Notes: generated by a model from the letters alone, not told the origin. A stretch of DNA of 64,000 nt from Parasulfuritortus cantonensis (GCF_004337445.1 NZ_SJZB01000042.1:62001-126000), one strand, 5' to 3'. Positions 20,317 to 28,840 are shown, numbered from the stretch's first letter. Made by a program: numbers and translations.

Positions 20317-22164
20317 ATGTTTGATTTCCAGCACCCCGCGCCCGGCCAGGGCGGGTTTCCGAAGGGCCTGTTCCTCGCCCTGTTCGCCCCCGTGGCGCTG
20401 CTGATCGTCGGCGGCTCCTGGTATCTGGGCCGGGAACGGGTCGAGGAGGAGATGGCCCTGATCCGGGCCGCCGAGATCGGCAACGTGGTCATGGCGGTGC
20501 GCCGCCTGGATGACGAGTTGCGCACGCCGCTGCGCCAACTGCGCACCCTGGCGGACGCCGACGCACTCAAACGGGGCGTCGCCGGGCCGGACCCGAGCGG
20601 CATCCAGGCGGCCTTCGCCGACCTGATCGTCTACGAGGACCACTACGACAAGGTGCGCTGGATCGACGGCGACGGCATGGAGCGGGTGCGCGTCAACAAC
20701 GTCGCCGGCCGGCCGGTGGCCCAGCTCGGCGCCCAGCTGCAGAACCTCGGCGACGCCTACTACGTCAAGGAAACCCGGGGCCTCAAGCCGGGCGAGGTGT
20801 ACGTCTCGCCGATGGACCTCAACGTCGAATACGGCCGGGTCGAGAAGCCGTACAAGCCGACGTTGCGCCTGATCACCCCGGTGGTCGGGACGGACGGCCG
20901 CAGCCACGGCGTGCTGGTCCTCGACGTCGCCGCCCAGGGCCTGCTCGACGCCTTCACCAGCAGCCTGACCGACGCGCGCGACCACGCGATGCTGCTCAAC
21001 AGCGCCGGCTACTGGCTGAAGAGCCCGGATTCCGAGGGCGAATGGGCCTTCATGTTCGGCCGCGACGACACCCTGGCCAAGCGCAGCCCGGCGGCCTGGC
21101 AGGCGCTGTCGGCGATGCCGTCCGGCCAGGTCGAGCTGGACGACGGCATGTGGACCTGGAGCACGGTCTATCCGCTCAAGGTCGACGACGGCCATGCCGC
21201 CAGCCACATCCCGGTCTGGCTGGTCGCCGCCCACCTGCCGAGCGAACAGCTGGTGCCCTTGCAGCACGCCGCCTGGCGCACGGTCGGCTTCTACATGGCC
21301 GCCCTGCTGATCATCTACGCCGCGGTCGCCGCCGGCCTCGCCCAGGCGGTGGTCGGCCGCGCCCGGGCCATGGGGGCCGCCGCCCAGGCCCAGGCCGAAG
21401 CCGAGGCGGCGCGGCGCCTGAGCCAGGCGCGCGAGCGCTTCCGTCTCATGGTCGAGGGCAACACCAACGGTCTCCTGGTGGCGGACCGCACCGGCCGCAT
21501 CGTCCTCGCCAACTCGGCCCTGGCCCGGATGTTCGGCTACCGTAGCGAAGACCTGCTCGAGCAGCCGCTCGACTGCCTGCTGCCGGAGTCGGTGCCTGGC
21601 GACCACGGCCGCATGTTCGCCGCCTACATGGCCAACCCGACCGCCCGGCCGATGGGCCAGGGCCGCGAACTGAAGGGTCGGCGCGCGGACGGCAGCGAGT
21701 TCCCGATCGAGATCAGCCTGAGCCCGTTCGACGAGAACGGCGAACCCTTCGTCGACGCCTTCGTCGCCGACATCTCGGACCGCAAGCGCGTCGAGCAGCG
21801 CCACCGGCGCGTCGAGGCCCGCCTCCAGCTGATGATGCAGACCAGCCCGGTCGGCCTCATGGTGGTCGACGACCAAGGCGCCATCGAGATGGCCAACCCG
21901 AGCCTGGAGCGGATGTTCGGCTATGGCCGCGGCGAACTGTTCAACCAGCCGCTCACGCGCCTGATCCCCAAGGCCAACGCGGCGCAATGGCGCCAGGATC
22001 ACATGGACGCCTCGCCGGCCCGCGCGCCGGGCCCGCGCCTGGAGCTGGAGGGGGTGCGCAAGGACGGTCAAGGGTTCGCCATCCTGGTCGGCCTGGCGGC
22101 CTTCGAAGAGGACGGCCGGACCTACGTCCAGGCGACGGTGACGGAGGCTGTCCGCGCGGCTTAG
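20317..22164 (+). CDS. Membrane sensor protein with extracytoplasmic domain and two PAS domains, no output domain
   Basis: 615 residues from ATG 20317, chosen because of the AAAGGAG ribosome site just before it; a longer form from 20251 lacks one. A membrane segment (about 15-33) is followed by a roughly 290-residue periplasmic dCache-like sensor, a second membrane segment (about 323-347), a short helix, PAS1 (about 375-485) and PAS2 (about 503-610). The protein ends directly after PAS2, with no kinase, GGDEF, EAL or methyl-accepting domain. It may signal through a partner or be a truncated receptor. The ligand is unknown. Confidence 0.85.
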   Translation: MFDFQHPAPGQGGFPKGLFLALFAPVALLIVGGSWYLGRERVEEEMALIRAAEIGNVVMAVRRLDDELRTPLRQLRTLADADALKRGVAGPDPSGIQAAFADLIVYEDHYDKVRWIDGDGMERVRVNNVAGRPVAQLGAQLQNLGDAYYVKETRGLKPGEVYVSPMDLNVEYGRVEKPYKPTLRLITPVVGTDGRSHGVLVLDVAAQGLLDAFTSSLTDARDHAMLLNSAGYWLKSPDSEGEWAFMFGRDDTLAKRSPAAWQALSAMPSGQVELDDGMWTWSTVYPLKVDDGHAASHIPVWLVAAHLPSEQLVPLQHAAWRTVGFYMAALLIIYAAVAAGLAQAVVGRARAMGAAAQAQAEAEAARRLSQARERFRLMVEGNTNGLLVADRTGRIVLANSALARMFGYRSEDLLEQPLDCLLPESVPGDHGRMFAAYMANPTARPMGQGRELKGRRADGSEFPIEISLSPFDENGEPFVDAFVADISDRKRVEQRHRRVEARLQLMMQTSPVGLMVVDDQGAIEMANPSLERMFGYGRGELFNQPLTRLIPKANAAQWRQDHMDASPARAPGPRLELEGVRKDGQGFAILVGLAAFEEDGRTYVQATVTEAVRAA

Positions 22165-22174
22165 GTCGGGCAGT

Positions 22175-22669
22175 TCAAGGGCAGCGGCCGCCGTTCAGGG
22201 CATTGTCGGGGGAGCAGGGCAGGATCGTCTCGAGTTCGAGCAGACGGCTGGCTGTCTGGCCGATGCAGCGCCGCTCGCTTTCCCGGCCGGCTGGCAGGCT
22301 GGCCCGAAGTCCCGCCTCGCGCGCCTTGCCCTCGTGATAATCGAACAGGGTGTAATCGATGCCTTGGGCATGGAATTCGATTTCGACCCGTTCGGTCTGG
22401 TATCGCTGGTAATGCGCGTACTGGAAGCTGCGCATACCTGCGGCCATGTCATCGGGGTAGCGCAATTCGAGGCGGCCGCCCACGCCCTTGCGGAATTGCA
22501 GCTTGCCGAGCGGCCTGCCGCACAGACTCAGCCAGTTGTCGCCATCCGTCAGGCAGCTGAAATAGGTCGTTTCAGTAACCGCGCACAGCCCGCTGGGCGG
22601 TGGCGCATCCGCCCAGGCCGTGTTGGCCAGGACGAGAAGGTGGGCAATCGGGTGCCGAATGCGCCTCAT
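22175..22669 (-). CDS. Hypothetical secreted protein
   Basis: 164 residues with a probable signal peptide (RIRHPIAHLLVLANTAWA). The mature part has six Cys, including CAVTETTYFSC near its start and CSPDNALNGGRC at the end, consistent with disulfides in the periplasm. An AAGGG ribosome site precedes the ATG. I do not recognise a family. It converges with the PAS gene (10 bases apart) and lies downstream of the effector-like pair. Confidence 0.65.
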   Translation of the reverse strand: MRRIRHPIAHLLVLANTAWADAPPPSGLCAVTETTYFSCLTDGDNWLSLCGRPLGKLQFRKGVGGRLELRYPDDMAAGMRSFQYAHYQRYQTERVEIEFHAQGIDYTLFDYHEGKAREAGLRASLPAGRESERRCIGQTASRLLELETILPCSPDNALNGGRCP

Positions 22670-22743
22670 GGTTTACCCTTGCCGCCACGGTTTCGACACG
22701 GTTGCATTCCTACCCCGGAATGGCGGTCGAGCCGCATGGACAA

Positions 22744-23328
22744 TCAGCGATCGGAGCCTTTGCGCCAGCGTCTGTTGATTAGGCGCAGTTTGCGCCACCA
22801 CGATAATTCAGGCCGGGGCAGCCCCTGTATCGTCTCCCGGATAGTCACCATCTCGGCGAAGCGGGAGTCTGCACAAATGGCATCGAATGTCCCCGACATG
22901 TCGTTTTCTGTGTAGAACGAAATGGTAAAGGAGTCGGAATAGGGCGATGGGCCACCGCAAAAAGCCCAAAATTCAGTCTCTTCGTAACAGGTCAATTTCC
23001 CATTATTTTTGAATAATATGCGTCGAGCCGGTAGGCGATCTGGCTCGGCTATTCTGAATAAACTCTCCTTGTAGGAATCAAAAGAATCATACGTGTTGTT
23101 TTCGTCCGCATCTATTTGAATGCCGTCAAAATCAAGATTTCGAATGATTATCGAAAGCAGGCCGATGTAGGACTCTGATTGAAAAACAATCGACCCGCAA
23201 TCCGGGATTGCCGTCTCGAAAACAAGCGCGAAACGAAATCTTAAATTGTTTCGGTAGACAATCGCTGGAACAGGTGTCGCAGGATGAAATCCATGTACTA
23301 TGGTAATGATTCCTTGGCGAGTTTCCAT
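22744..23328 (-). CDS. Hypothetical protein, possible partner or immunity protein of the upstream gene
   Basis: 194 residues with clearly lower GC than flanking housekeeping genes. It has no signal peptide; it is acidic in the middle (DADENNTYDSFDSY) with a basic C-terminus (WWRKLRLINRRWRKG). Its start follows the stop of the upstream gene by 12 bases, and the AAGGAT ribosome site lies in that gap, so the two are coupled. Order and size fit an effector-immunity pair, but no known immunity family was recognised. Confidence 0.6.
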   Translation of the reverse strand: METRQGIITIVHGFHPATPVPAIVYRNNLRFRFALVFETAIPDCGSIVFQSESYIGLLSIIIRNLDFDGIQIDADENNTYDSFDSYKESLFRIAEPDRLPARRILFKNNGKLTCYEETEFWAFCGGPSPYSDSFTISFYTENDMSGTFDAICADSRFAEMVTIRETIQGLPRPELSWWRKLRLINRRWRKGSDR

Positions 23329-23340
23329 GCGAATCCTTGT

Positions 23341-24156
23341 TTATTCAGACAATATCAGCCATTCTTCTTTTTCCAGCGGTTTGAAAATCCAGTCATACAC
23401 TGTCTGCGATACTTCCGAACCGGCGAACCAACCCACGACGCCGCAGCCGATGCCGCCTATTGCACTGCCCAGAAATGCGCCTGCAGGCACCGTAACGAGT
23501 TCTTCGGGGACGGCCGCTTGTGGCCCCAACTGACCTGCGACAGTCATTATTCCGGCACCGATACGAGCCCCCGAAGCGGCACAATATCTCCCAGCGGAGA
23601 TCGCGGCAGTCCAACCGCCAACCTGGCGCGCGACTTCTCGTGCTTTGTTTTCCGCATGGTAAACCTCATAAAGGCTCAAGGCGCCGCCGGCGACGAATAG
23701 TGCTCTTCCGCTCCAGCGGAATAGGGTCAGTGCTCGTCCGGTGGCAATCGCTCCAGGGGTTACTGCATGATCGGCTGCTTTCAAGCCGTCGATGTGTGCA
23801 AAGCCGCTGGTCCGATTGTAATGCCATACAGGGCGTCCTCCGGTGCTCTCAAGACCATGGTAATCAAGTCGAAACACCTTTCTGGGGTTGGAGGCCTTGT
23901 AGATAAACAATTTGCTGGTGCTGCCGCTGTCGGGAACCCACATGCCGGGTTGGGGTGTGCCCGTAAAATAGAAATCTTCACCACTGAGACGAAGCGCGGT
24001 TTTTCCTTGTAGACTTATTTCCCAACCAGCCCATCCCGCACCGACACCATTGATTAGGATTTCACTTGAGCTGTTCACCTCGTTCTGAATGGGCCTGGGT
24101 CTGGGCAAGTCAATCTCACTGACTCCTGCTGGGCCAGGCATGCGGGATGCTGCCAT
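23341..24156 (-). CDS. Hypothetical effector-like protein with glycine-zipper C-terminal region
   Basis: 271 residues from the ATG at 24156, which has a strong GGAGGG ribosome site; an extension to 24267 is possible but lacks one. The first about 110 residues are soluble. A hydrophobic segment (RALFVAGGALSLYEVYHA) follows, and the last about 90 residues carry small-residue repeats (GARIGAGIMTVAGQ, GAFLGSAIGGIGCGVVGWF) ending in AGSEVSQTVYDWIF. Similar glycine-zipper segments occur in contact-dependent and type VI effectors. No catalytic motif was seen and no secretion gene is nearby, so the role is inferred. GC is lower than in neighbouring genes. Confidence 0.6.
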   Translation of the reverse strand: MAASRMPGPAGVSEIDLPRPRPIQNEVNSSSEILINGVGAGWAGWEISLQGKTALRLSGEDFYFTGTPQPGMWVPDSGSTSKLFIYKASNPRKVFRLDYHGLESTGGRPVWHYNRTSGFAHIDGLKAADHAVTPGAIATGRALTLFRWSGRALFVAGGALSLYEVYHAENKAREVARQVGGWTAAISAGRYCAASGARIGAGIMTVAGQLGPQAAVPEELVTVPAGAFLGSAIGGIGCGVVGWFAGSEVSQTVYDWIFKPLEKEEWLILSE

Positions 24157-24542
24157 TTTCCCTCCATTTATAATGTGTTCGCGACTTGCCGGAATTCCAG
24201 GATGAACGCCCGTAGCGGCATATCGGTACCGGGGTTGGCGAGAAACTGATTTCACCGGCTTTGGCAATTACACCAGGGAAGCAAAGTGCCCGAAGGCAGC
24301 CACTCCATTCGATGATGATAACGCAGCCGAAGTTGAGTGTGCATGCGTGCGGCGCCAATTCCCCGTGTCGTTGCCAAGAGCAAATTAGTCGAGCATTGCT
24401 TTCCGGTATCGGAGGCCCTGGGTTTCGCCTTGGCGATCTGCTTCAAAAAGCTCGCCGGGCCGCATGATCGGGCGACCGGCTTGGGATGGGTCGCGGGCCT
24501 CTCGGTTCCAAGCGGTACCGGGAAAGGGGTGCCGGGCCAGGC
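24157..24542. other. Gene-free stretch between effector-like gene and uvrD
   Basis: About 385 bases of mixed composition. Only short ORFs with no recognisable content or ribosome site occur. It should contain the promoter of the minus-strand pair and the 3' end region of uvrD; no convincing hairpin terminator was seen. Confidence 0.5.
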
Positions 24543-26744
24543 TCAGCAGGGCGTCAGCTTGACGTAGTCGAGAATGAACCATTTGTCGCCGACCTTGGGA
24601 AAGGCGACCCGGATCTCGGCCTCGGCGCCCTGGCCCTGGTAGCCGGACACCACGCCCTCGCCGTAGCGCGGGTGGCTGACCCGGGCGCCGATCTTGTGGG
24701 GCAGTTCACGCGAGGGCTGAGACGGCGCTTTCCCGCCACCCCAGTCGGCCGTTGACCGTGGCGGCGGTGGCGTGGGCCGGCGATGGAGATTGAGGGAGTG
24801 CACCAGCGCGGTCGGGATTTCCTCCAGGAAGCGCGAGGCCAGGCCGTAGCGCGGCTGGCCGTGCAGCAGGCGCTGCTGGGCATGGCTGAGGAACAGGCGC
24901 CGGCGCGCGCGGGTGAGGGCGACGTACATCAGGCGCCGCTCCTCCTCCAGGCCGTCCGGCTCGGTCAACGCGTTCTCGTGCGGGAACAGGCCCTCCTCCA
25001 GGCCGGTGATGAACACCGTGTGGAACTCGAGGCCCTTGGCCGCGTGCACGGTCATCAACTGCACCGCGTCGGCGGCGGCGCCGGCCTCGTGTTCGCCGGC
25101 CTCGAGCGCGGCATGGGCCAGGAAGGCGATCAATTGCGCCTGTGCCGGGTCGTCTGCGGTCGCGGCCGATGCCGTGGTGCCGGGAGCCGCGGCGGCGAGG
25201 CCCTGGTCGTCCGCGTCGGCGGCGAAGGCCAGGGCGGCGTTGGTCAGTTCGTTCAGGTTCTCGATCCGGCCTTCGCCTTCCTTCTCGGTCTTGTAGTGCT
25301 CGATCAGGCTGGAGCGGGCGAGGACGATCTCCACCGTTTCGGCTAGGCCGAGGCCCCGGGCCTCGGCGCGCATGCCCTCGACCAGGGCGACGAAGCCGGC
25401 CAGGCCCTTGTTCTTGCCGCCGCCGGCGCAGGCCGCCTGCCACAGGCTCATGCCGCCCTGGCGGGCGGCTGCGTCGAGCCCCTCCAGGGTGCGGGCGCCG
25501 ACGCCGCGGGCCGGGAAATTGACCACGCGCAGGAAGGCGTTGTCGTCCTCCGGGTTGGCGATCAGGCGCAGGTAGGCCAGGGCGTGCTTGATCTCGGCGC
25601 GCTCGAAGAAGCGCTGGCCGCCGTACACCCGGTAGGGCAGCCCGGCGGTGAACAGGGCGTGCTCGATGGCGCGCGACTGGGCGTTGGCGCGGTACAGCAC
25701 GGCGACGTCGGCGTAGGCGAGGCCCTCGCGGTACAGCTCCCGGATCGCCTCGACCACGAAGCCGGCCTCCTCGCGGTCGTCCATGGCCTGGTAGTGGCGG
25801 ATCGGTTCGCCGACGCCGGCGTCGGTCCAGAGGTCCTTGCCCAGGCGGTTGGCGTTCTGGGCGATGACCGCGTTGGCGGCGTCCAGGATGGTCGCGTGCG
25901 AGCGGTAGTTCTGGGTCAGCTTGATCGGCTCGGCGATCCCCATGTCGCGCATGAAGGTGGCCATGTTGCCGACGTCGGCGCCCCGGAAGGCGTAGATGGA
26001 CTGGTCGTCGTCGCCCACCGCGAACAGGGCGGCCTCGGGCCCGGCCAGGAGCTTCAGCCAGGCGTACTGCAGCTTGCTGGTGTCCTGGAACTCGTCCACC
26101 AGGATGTGCCGGAAGCGGGTCTGATAGTGCTCGCGCAGCAGGGCGTTGCGCTCCAGCAGTTCGTAGGCGCGCAGCAGCAGCTCGGCGAAATCGACCACGC
26201 CTTCGCGGTTGCACTGGGCGTCGTACTCGGCGAAGAACTCGACCAGGCGGCGGGTGTAGGGGTCCCAGGCCTCGACCCGGCCAGCGCGCAGGCCGGCCTC
26301 CTTGTTCATGTTGATGAAGGCCTGCACCTTGCGCGGCTCGTACTTGTCGGTGTCGACGTTGAGGGCCTTCAGGAGCCGCTTGATGGCGGCCAGCTGGTCG
26401 GCCGAGTCGAGGATCTGGAACAGCTGGGGTAGGCCGGCGTCCTGGTGGTGGGCGCGCAGGAGGCGGTTGCAGAGGCCGTGGAAGGTGCCCACCCACATGC
26501 CGCGGGTGTTGATCGGCAGCATGGCGGACAGGCGCGACAGCATCTCCTTGGCCGCCTTGTTGGTGAAGGTGACGGCCAGGATGCCCATGGGCGAGACCCG
26601 GGCGGTCTGGACCAGCCAGGCGATGCGGGTGGTGAGGACGCGGGTCTTGCCCGAGCCGGCGCCGGCCAGGACCAGGGCGGAACCCTCGGCGGTGACGGCG
26701 GCGAGCTGGTCGGGATTGAGGCCCTCTAACAGGTCGGCGGGCAT
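24543..26744 (-). CDS. uvrD: DNA helicase II, UvrD/PcrA
   Basis: 733 residues, standard for UvrD. Walker A is GAGSGKT (28-34), Walker B is HILVDEFQDT, motif III is FAVGDDDQSIYAFRGAD, motif IV is YRSHATILDAAN, and motif VI is VALTRARRRLFLSH. The C-terminal tail (ARVSHPRYGEGVVSGY) is the usual Tudor-like RNA polymerase contact domain. It unwinds DNA 3'-5' in nucleotide-excision and mismatch repair. Single gene on the minus strand. Confidence 0.97.
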   Translation of the reverse strand: MPADLLEGLNPDQLAAVTAEGSALVLAGAGSGKTRVLTTRIAWLVQTARVSPMGILAVTFTNKAAKEMLSRLSAMLPINTRGMWVGTFHGLCNRLLRAHHQDAGLPQLFQILDSADQLAAIKRLLKALNVDTDKYEPRKVQAFINMNKEAGLRAGRVEAWDPYTRRLVEFFAEYDAQCNREGVVDFAELLLRAYELLERNALLREHYQTRFRHILVDEFQDTSKLQYAWLKLLAGPEAALFAVGDDDQSIYAFRGADVGNMATFMRDMGIAEPIKLTQNYRSHATILDAANAVIAQNANRLGKDLWTDAGVGEPIRHYQAMDDREEAGFVVEAIRELYREGLAYADVAVLYRANAQSRAIEHALFTAGLPYRVYGGQRFFERAEIKHALAYLRLIANPEDDNAFLRVVNFPARGVGARTLEGLDAAARQGGMSLWQAACAGGGKNKGLAGFVALVEGMRAEARGLGLAETVEIVLARSSLIEHYKTEKEGEGRIENLNELTNAALAFAADADDQGLAAAAPGTTASAATADDPAQAQLIAFLAHAALEAGEHEAGAAADAVQLMTVHAAKGLEFHTVFITGLEEGLFPHENALTEPDGLEEERRLMYVALTRARRRLFLSHAQQRLLHGQPRYGLASRFLEEIPTALVHSLNLHRRPTPPPPRSTADWGGGKAPSQPSRELPHKIGARVSHPRYGEGVVSGYQGQGAEAEIRVAFPKVGDKWFILDYVKLTPC

Positions 26745-26892
26745 GGGTGGTTAGGTGGCAACGGTCGCCGGATTATAGCCGCTGGCCCGCGCCGGCCGGC
26801 CGGCGCATCGGGTTGGGGCCGCGTGCACCGTGCCGGTGCGCGCCCTCTGGGGTACGGGGGCTGGCCGTCCCGACCCGGGCCTTGCCGCTGGC

Positions 26893-26908
26893 TGGCACAT
26901 GCCTTGCT
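26893..26908 (+). promoter_or_regulatory. Sigma-54 promoter, consensus match
   Basis: TGGCAC, five bases, then TTGCT places the invariant GG and GC ten bases apart, exactly the sigma-54 -24/-12 spacing. The expected start is near 26918. It lies between uvrD (minus) and a minus-strand membrane protein gene, so it does not serve either; the only thing downstream on the plus strand is a short segment ending in a strong terminator. Confidence 0.65.
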
Positions 26909-26918
26909 TGGTTATGGT

Positions 26919-26986
26919 CGCGTACGTGAGTTCGCCTCAGAGACTTCAGCTTCAGGCGCTTTCCGGCAACGGAAAGCGCTTTTTTT
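26919..26986 (+). ncRNA. Candidate sigma-54-dependent small RNA
   Basis: Predicted transcript of about 68 nt from the sigma-54 start near 26918 to the T run at 26986. It contains two CTTCAG copies (acttcag, cttcagg) directly before a 10-bp GC-rich stem with a GCAA tetraloop and seven T. No ORF with a ribosome site fits in it. Promoter, length and terminator together look like a regulatory sRNA. The ends are inferred. Confidence 0.5.
26956..26986 (+). terminator. Rho-independent terminator of the candidate sRNA
   Basis: GCGCTTTCCG, GCAA loop, CGGAAAGCGC, then seven T. The stem is perfect over 10 bp. The T run is only on the plus strand, so it terminates plus-strand transcription and not the minus-strand gene ending at 27037. 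Confidence 0.8.
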
Positions 26987-27036
26987 GTCGGCGCCGGACC
27001 GGGCGCCAGCCGAATCGCCCCGCCGCGGTGTGCGGC

Positions 27037-27576
27037 TCACCTGGACGTCGGCGCGCGGGGATAAATGTCCGCCAGCCTCTTTTGCTCGGGGGTGTACTGC
27101 GGGTAGAGGATGCCGCGCTCGGTGATGATCAGCACGGGCCAGGCAACTCCGTCGATATAGCGCAGTTCCGCAGAGAATTCGCCCGGCTCGGGTTTCCAGT
27201 TGTCCGGGCGGAACGAGAACGCCCAGTCGACGCCCGCGCGGTCGGTCACGCCGGCGCCGTAGACGTAATCCGAATCGTCGTCCTCCACCACGATGTACAC
27301 CGTGCCGTCGACGCTGACGAAATGGTCGAGCGCCCGGCGGGCATTCTCCTGGTTGGGCTTGGCACGCTGAAAGGCCTGCAGGAAGCCGAGGCCGGCGGCG
27401 AGCAGGATAGCCGCCGCGAGCAGGAAGCTCCAATCCTTGAGCGCGTAGCCGATCGCCAGGACGCCCACCACGGCAAGCGCCGTCATGGCCAGGCAACCGA
27501 GCTTGAAATGCCGGGTCGCGGCCTGCCCGCCCCACTTGCGGAGAAAGTCGAGTTGTTCAGAGATCGGATCGTTCAT
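27037..27576 (-). CDS. Hypothetical membrane protein, 179 residues
   Basis: The N-terminal 30 residues are soluble (MNDPISEQLDFLRKWGG). Two adjacent membrane segments follow (about 29-46 and 48-68), then a soluble domain of about 110 residues with an acidic patch (VEDDDSDYVYGAG). The domain resembles small proteins that carry a C-terminal sensory or binding module, but no family was recognised. The ATG is the only good start. It stands alone, between the candidate sRNA and the MoaD-like gene. Confidence 0.7.
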   Translation of the reverse strand: MNDPISEQLDFLRKWGGQAATRHFKLGCLAMTALAVVGVLAIGYALKDWSFLLAAAILLAAGLGFLQAFQRAKPNQENARRALDHFVSVDGTVYIVVEDDDSDYVYGAGVTDRAGVDWAFSFRPDNWKPEPGEFSAELRYIDGVAWPVLIITERGILYPQYTPEQKRLADIYPRAPTSR

Positions 27577-27717
27577 CGCCGCCCCAGGGCTTCCCGCACG
27601 AATTGGCGGCCACAGTGTACATGCGCGAGGTTACCAAGCCGTTGGGGATCCGATCGGCATCTGCCCGGCCGCCGGAGCCGGTAGAATCCGGCCACAGCAA
27701 CGAATCCGGAATCCGCG

Positions 27718-27978
27718 ATGAATCCAGTCACCCTACTCTACTTCGGCGACCTGATGGCCCAGCTCGGCATCGGCCGGGAGACCCTGCGCCTGCCGTCCAG
27801 CGTGAAGGACGTCGGCGCCCTCATGAAGGTGCTCGCCATGCGCGGCGGCGACTGGCAGGCCGCCTTCGGCCAGCCCCGCGCCACCCTGCACATCACCATC
27901 AACAAGCGGGATGCCGACGCCGCCAGCGCGATCGCGGCCGGCGACGAGATCGCCTTCATCGAGTCGGTCAGCCTATAG
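27718..27978 (+). CDS. MoaD/ThiS-like protein without terminal Gly-Gly
   Basis: 86 residues. Pattern VTLLYFGDLMAQLGI, then GDEIAFIESVSL, matches MoaD (small subunit of molybdopterin synthase) with the beta-grasp fold. MoaD must end in Gly-Gly to carry the thiocarboxylate, but here the chain ends ...ESVSL with a TAG stop and no in-frame or shifted Gly-Gly. It either acts differently or is non-functional in sulfur transfer. A TAGAAT element about 30 bases upstream may be its promoter. Its 3' end overlaps the converging Mut7-C gene by 11 bases. Confidence 0.7.
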   Translation: MNPVTLLYFGDLMAQLGIGRETLRLPSSVKDVGALMKVLAMRGGDWQAAFGQPRATLHITINKRDADAASAIAAGDEIAFIESVSL

Positions 27979-28720
27979 ACCCCGGCCCCAGCAGCGCCTC
28001 CAGCCGGCGCCGCATCGCGCGCCAGTGGCTGCCCTCCCAGTAGACCCGGCCGCAGGCGTCGCAGACGCTGAAGCGTTCCTGCCCGGCACGCACCCGTTCC
28101 GGCAGGCGCGCCAGCACCTCGGCCTTGGCGACGGGGCGCAGGGCCGCGTTGCAGCGCAGGCACAAGCTGAACGGCCGGGCGCTGCGCGCCAGGTCCAGGC
28201 GGCCGAGCAGTTCGCGCAATTGCGCCTCGGGCTCGGTGGCGTGCACGTAGCAGCCGTGGCTCACGGCGCGCCGCTTCAGGAGCTCGCGGTCGCGACTGAG
28301 CACGATGCGGCCGTCGCGGCCGGCGATGGCGACGACCTCGTCGTCCCGGTAGCGGTTGTCGTACAAGGTGTCGAAGCCGGCCATGCGCAACAGCCGGGCG
28401 AGGCCGCCCAAGTGGGCGTCGGCGACGAAGCGGCTGACCCGCAGCGGGCGGTCGCGCACGCGCAGCAGCGGCGTGACGTCGAAGGCCTCGAAGCGGGGAT
28501 AGACCGAGACCCGGTCGCCCTCCGCCAGCCGGTGCTCGAAGCCGACCGACTCGCCGTTGACCAGGATCAGCTCGACTTCGGTATGCGGCACCCCCAGGGA
28601 CTCGATCGTGTGCTTGACGCTGGCGTCCTCGGCGCACGCCGTGGTGAATTCCCGGTAGCGGCGCGGCGCGGGCAGGAAATCGTTGAGTTCCTCGTAGAAG
28701 CGGAAGCCGGCGGCGACCAT
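27968..28720 (-). CDS. Mut7-C RNase domain protein with N-terminal ubiquitin-like domain
   Basis: 250 residues from the ATG at 28720. An upstream in-frame extension reads through the duplicated xerC end and is unlikely to be coding. Residues about 3-85 are a ubiquitin-like domain (GFRFYEELNDFLP, LAEGDRVSVYPRFE). Residues about 95-245 are the Mut7-C PIN-like RNase domain, with FVADAHLGGLARLLR and two CxxC pairs (CLRC and CDAC) for zinc. Family members are predicted RNases with little experimental work. It converges on the MoaD-like gene. Confidence 0.85.
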   Translation of the reverse strand: MVAAGFRFYEELNDFLPAPRRYREFTTACAEDASVKHTIESLGVPHTEVELILVNGESVGFEHRLAEGDRVSVYPRFEAFDVTPLLRVRDRPLRVSRFVADAHLGGLARLLRMAGFDTLYDNRYRDDEVVAIAGRDGRIVLSRDRELLKRRAVSHGCYVHATEPEAQLRELLGRLDLARSARPFSLCLRCNAALRPVAKAEVLARLPERVRAGQERFSVCDACGRVYWEGSHWRAMRRRLEALLGPGSIG

Positions 28721-28734
28721 GGCCGGGCGGGTTA

Positions 28735-28785
28735 CTTCTTCTTGGCGCGCGGATGGGCCTGGTCGTATACCTTGGCCAGGTGCTG
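28735..28785. repeat. Duplicate of the xerC 3' end
   Basis: This 51-base segment repeats 28881-28931, the last part of xerC, with one internal mismatch (G for A at 28765) and a different first base. On the minus strand it again encodes LAKVYDQAHPRAKKK followed by a stop, TAA here and TGA in xerC. The two copies are direct repeats about 95 bases apart. This could be an attachment-site-like scar or a recombination remnant of another xerC allele. Confidence 0.85.
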
Positions 28786-28786
28786 A

Positions 28787-28840
28787 CAACAAGCCGCAGG
28801 CTTGTTGCGGCGCAGGCTAATGCCGGCGTAGCCGGCGTTA
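28787..28840. repeat. Two adjacent inverted repeats between the xerC end copies
   Basis: CAACAAGCC-GCA-GGCTTGTTG is a perfect 9-bp inverted repeat (28787-28807). TAATGCCGGC-GTA-GCCGGCGTTA is a 10-bp one with one mismatch (28818-28840). Both have three-base loops. Structure and position resemble a small REP/BIME-like element. Confidence 0.7.

Noticed and set aside
19831-22071. Long minus-strand open frame opposite the PAS gene
   Set aside because: Shadow in a GC-rich region; the PAS domains on the plus strand explain the sequence.
24268-24542. Several short ORFs between the effector-like gene and uvrD
   Set aside because: No ribosome sites, overlapping in several frames, no similarity to known proteins.
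26747-27125. Plus-strand ORFs covering the sigma-54 promoter and terminator
   Set aside because: They run through the terminator hairpin, lack ribosome sites and have no coherent protein.
28720-28792. N-terminal extension of the Mut7-C protein to 28792
   Set aside because: It is translated from the duplicated xerC end in another frame; the ATG at 28720 begins the conserved domain.
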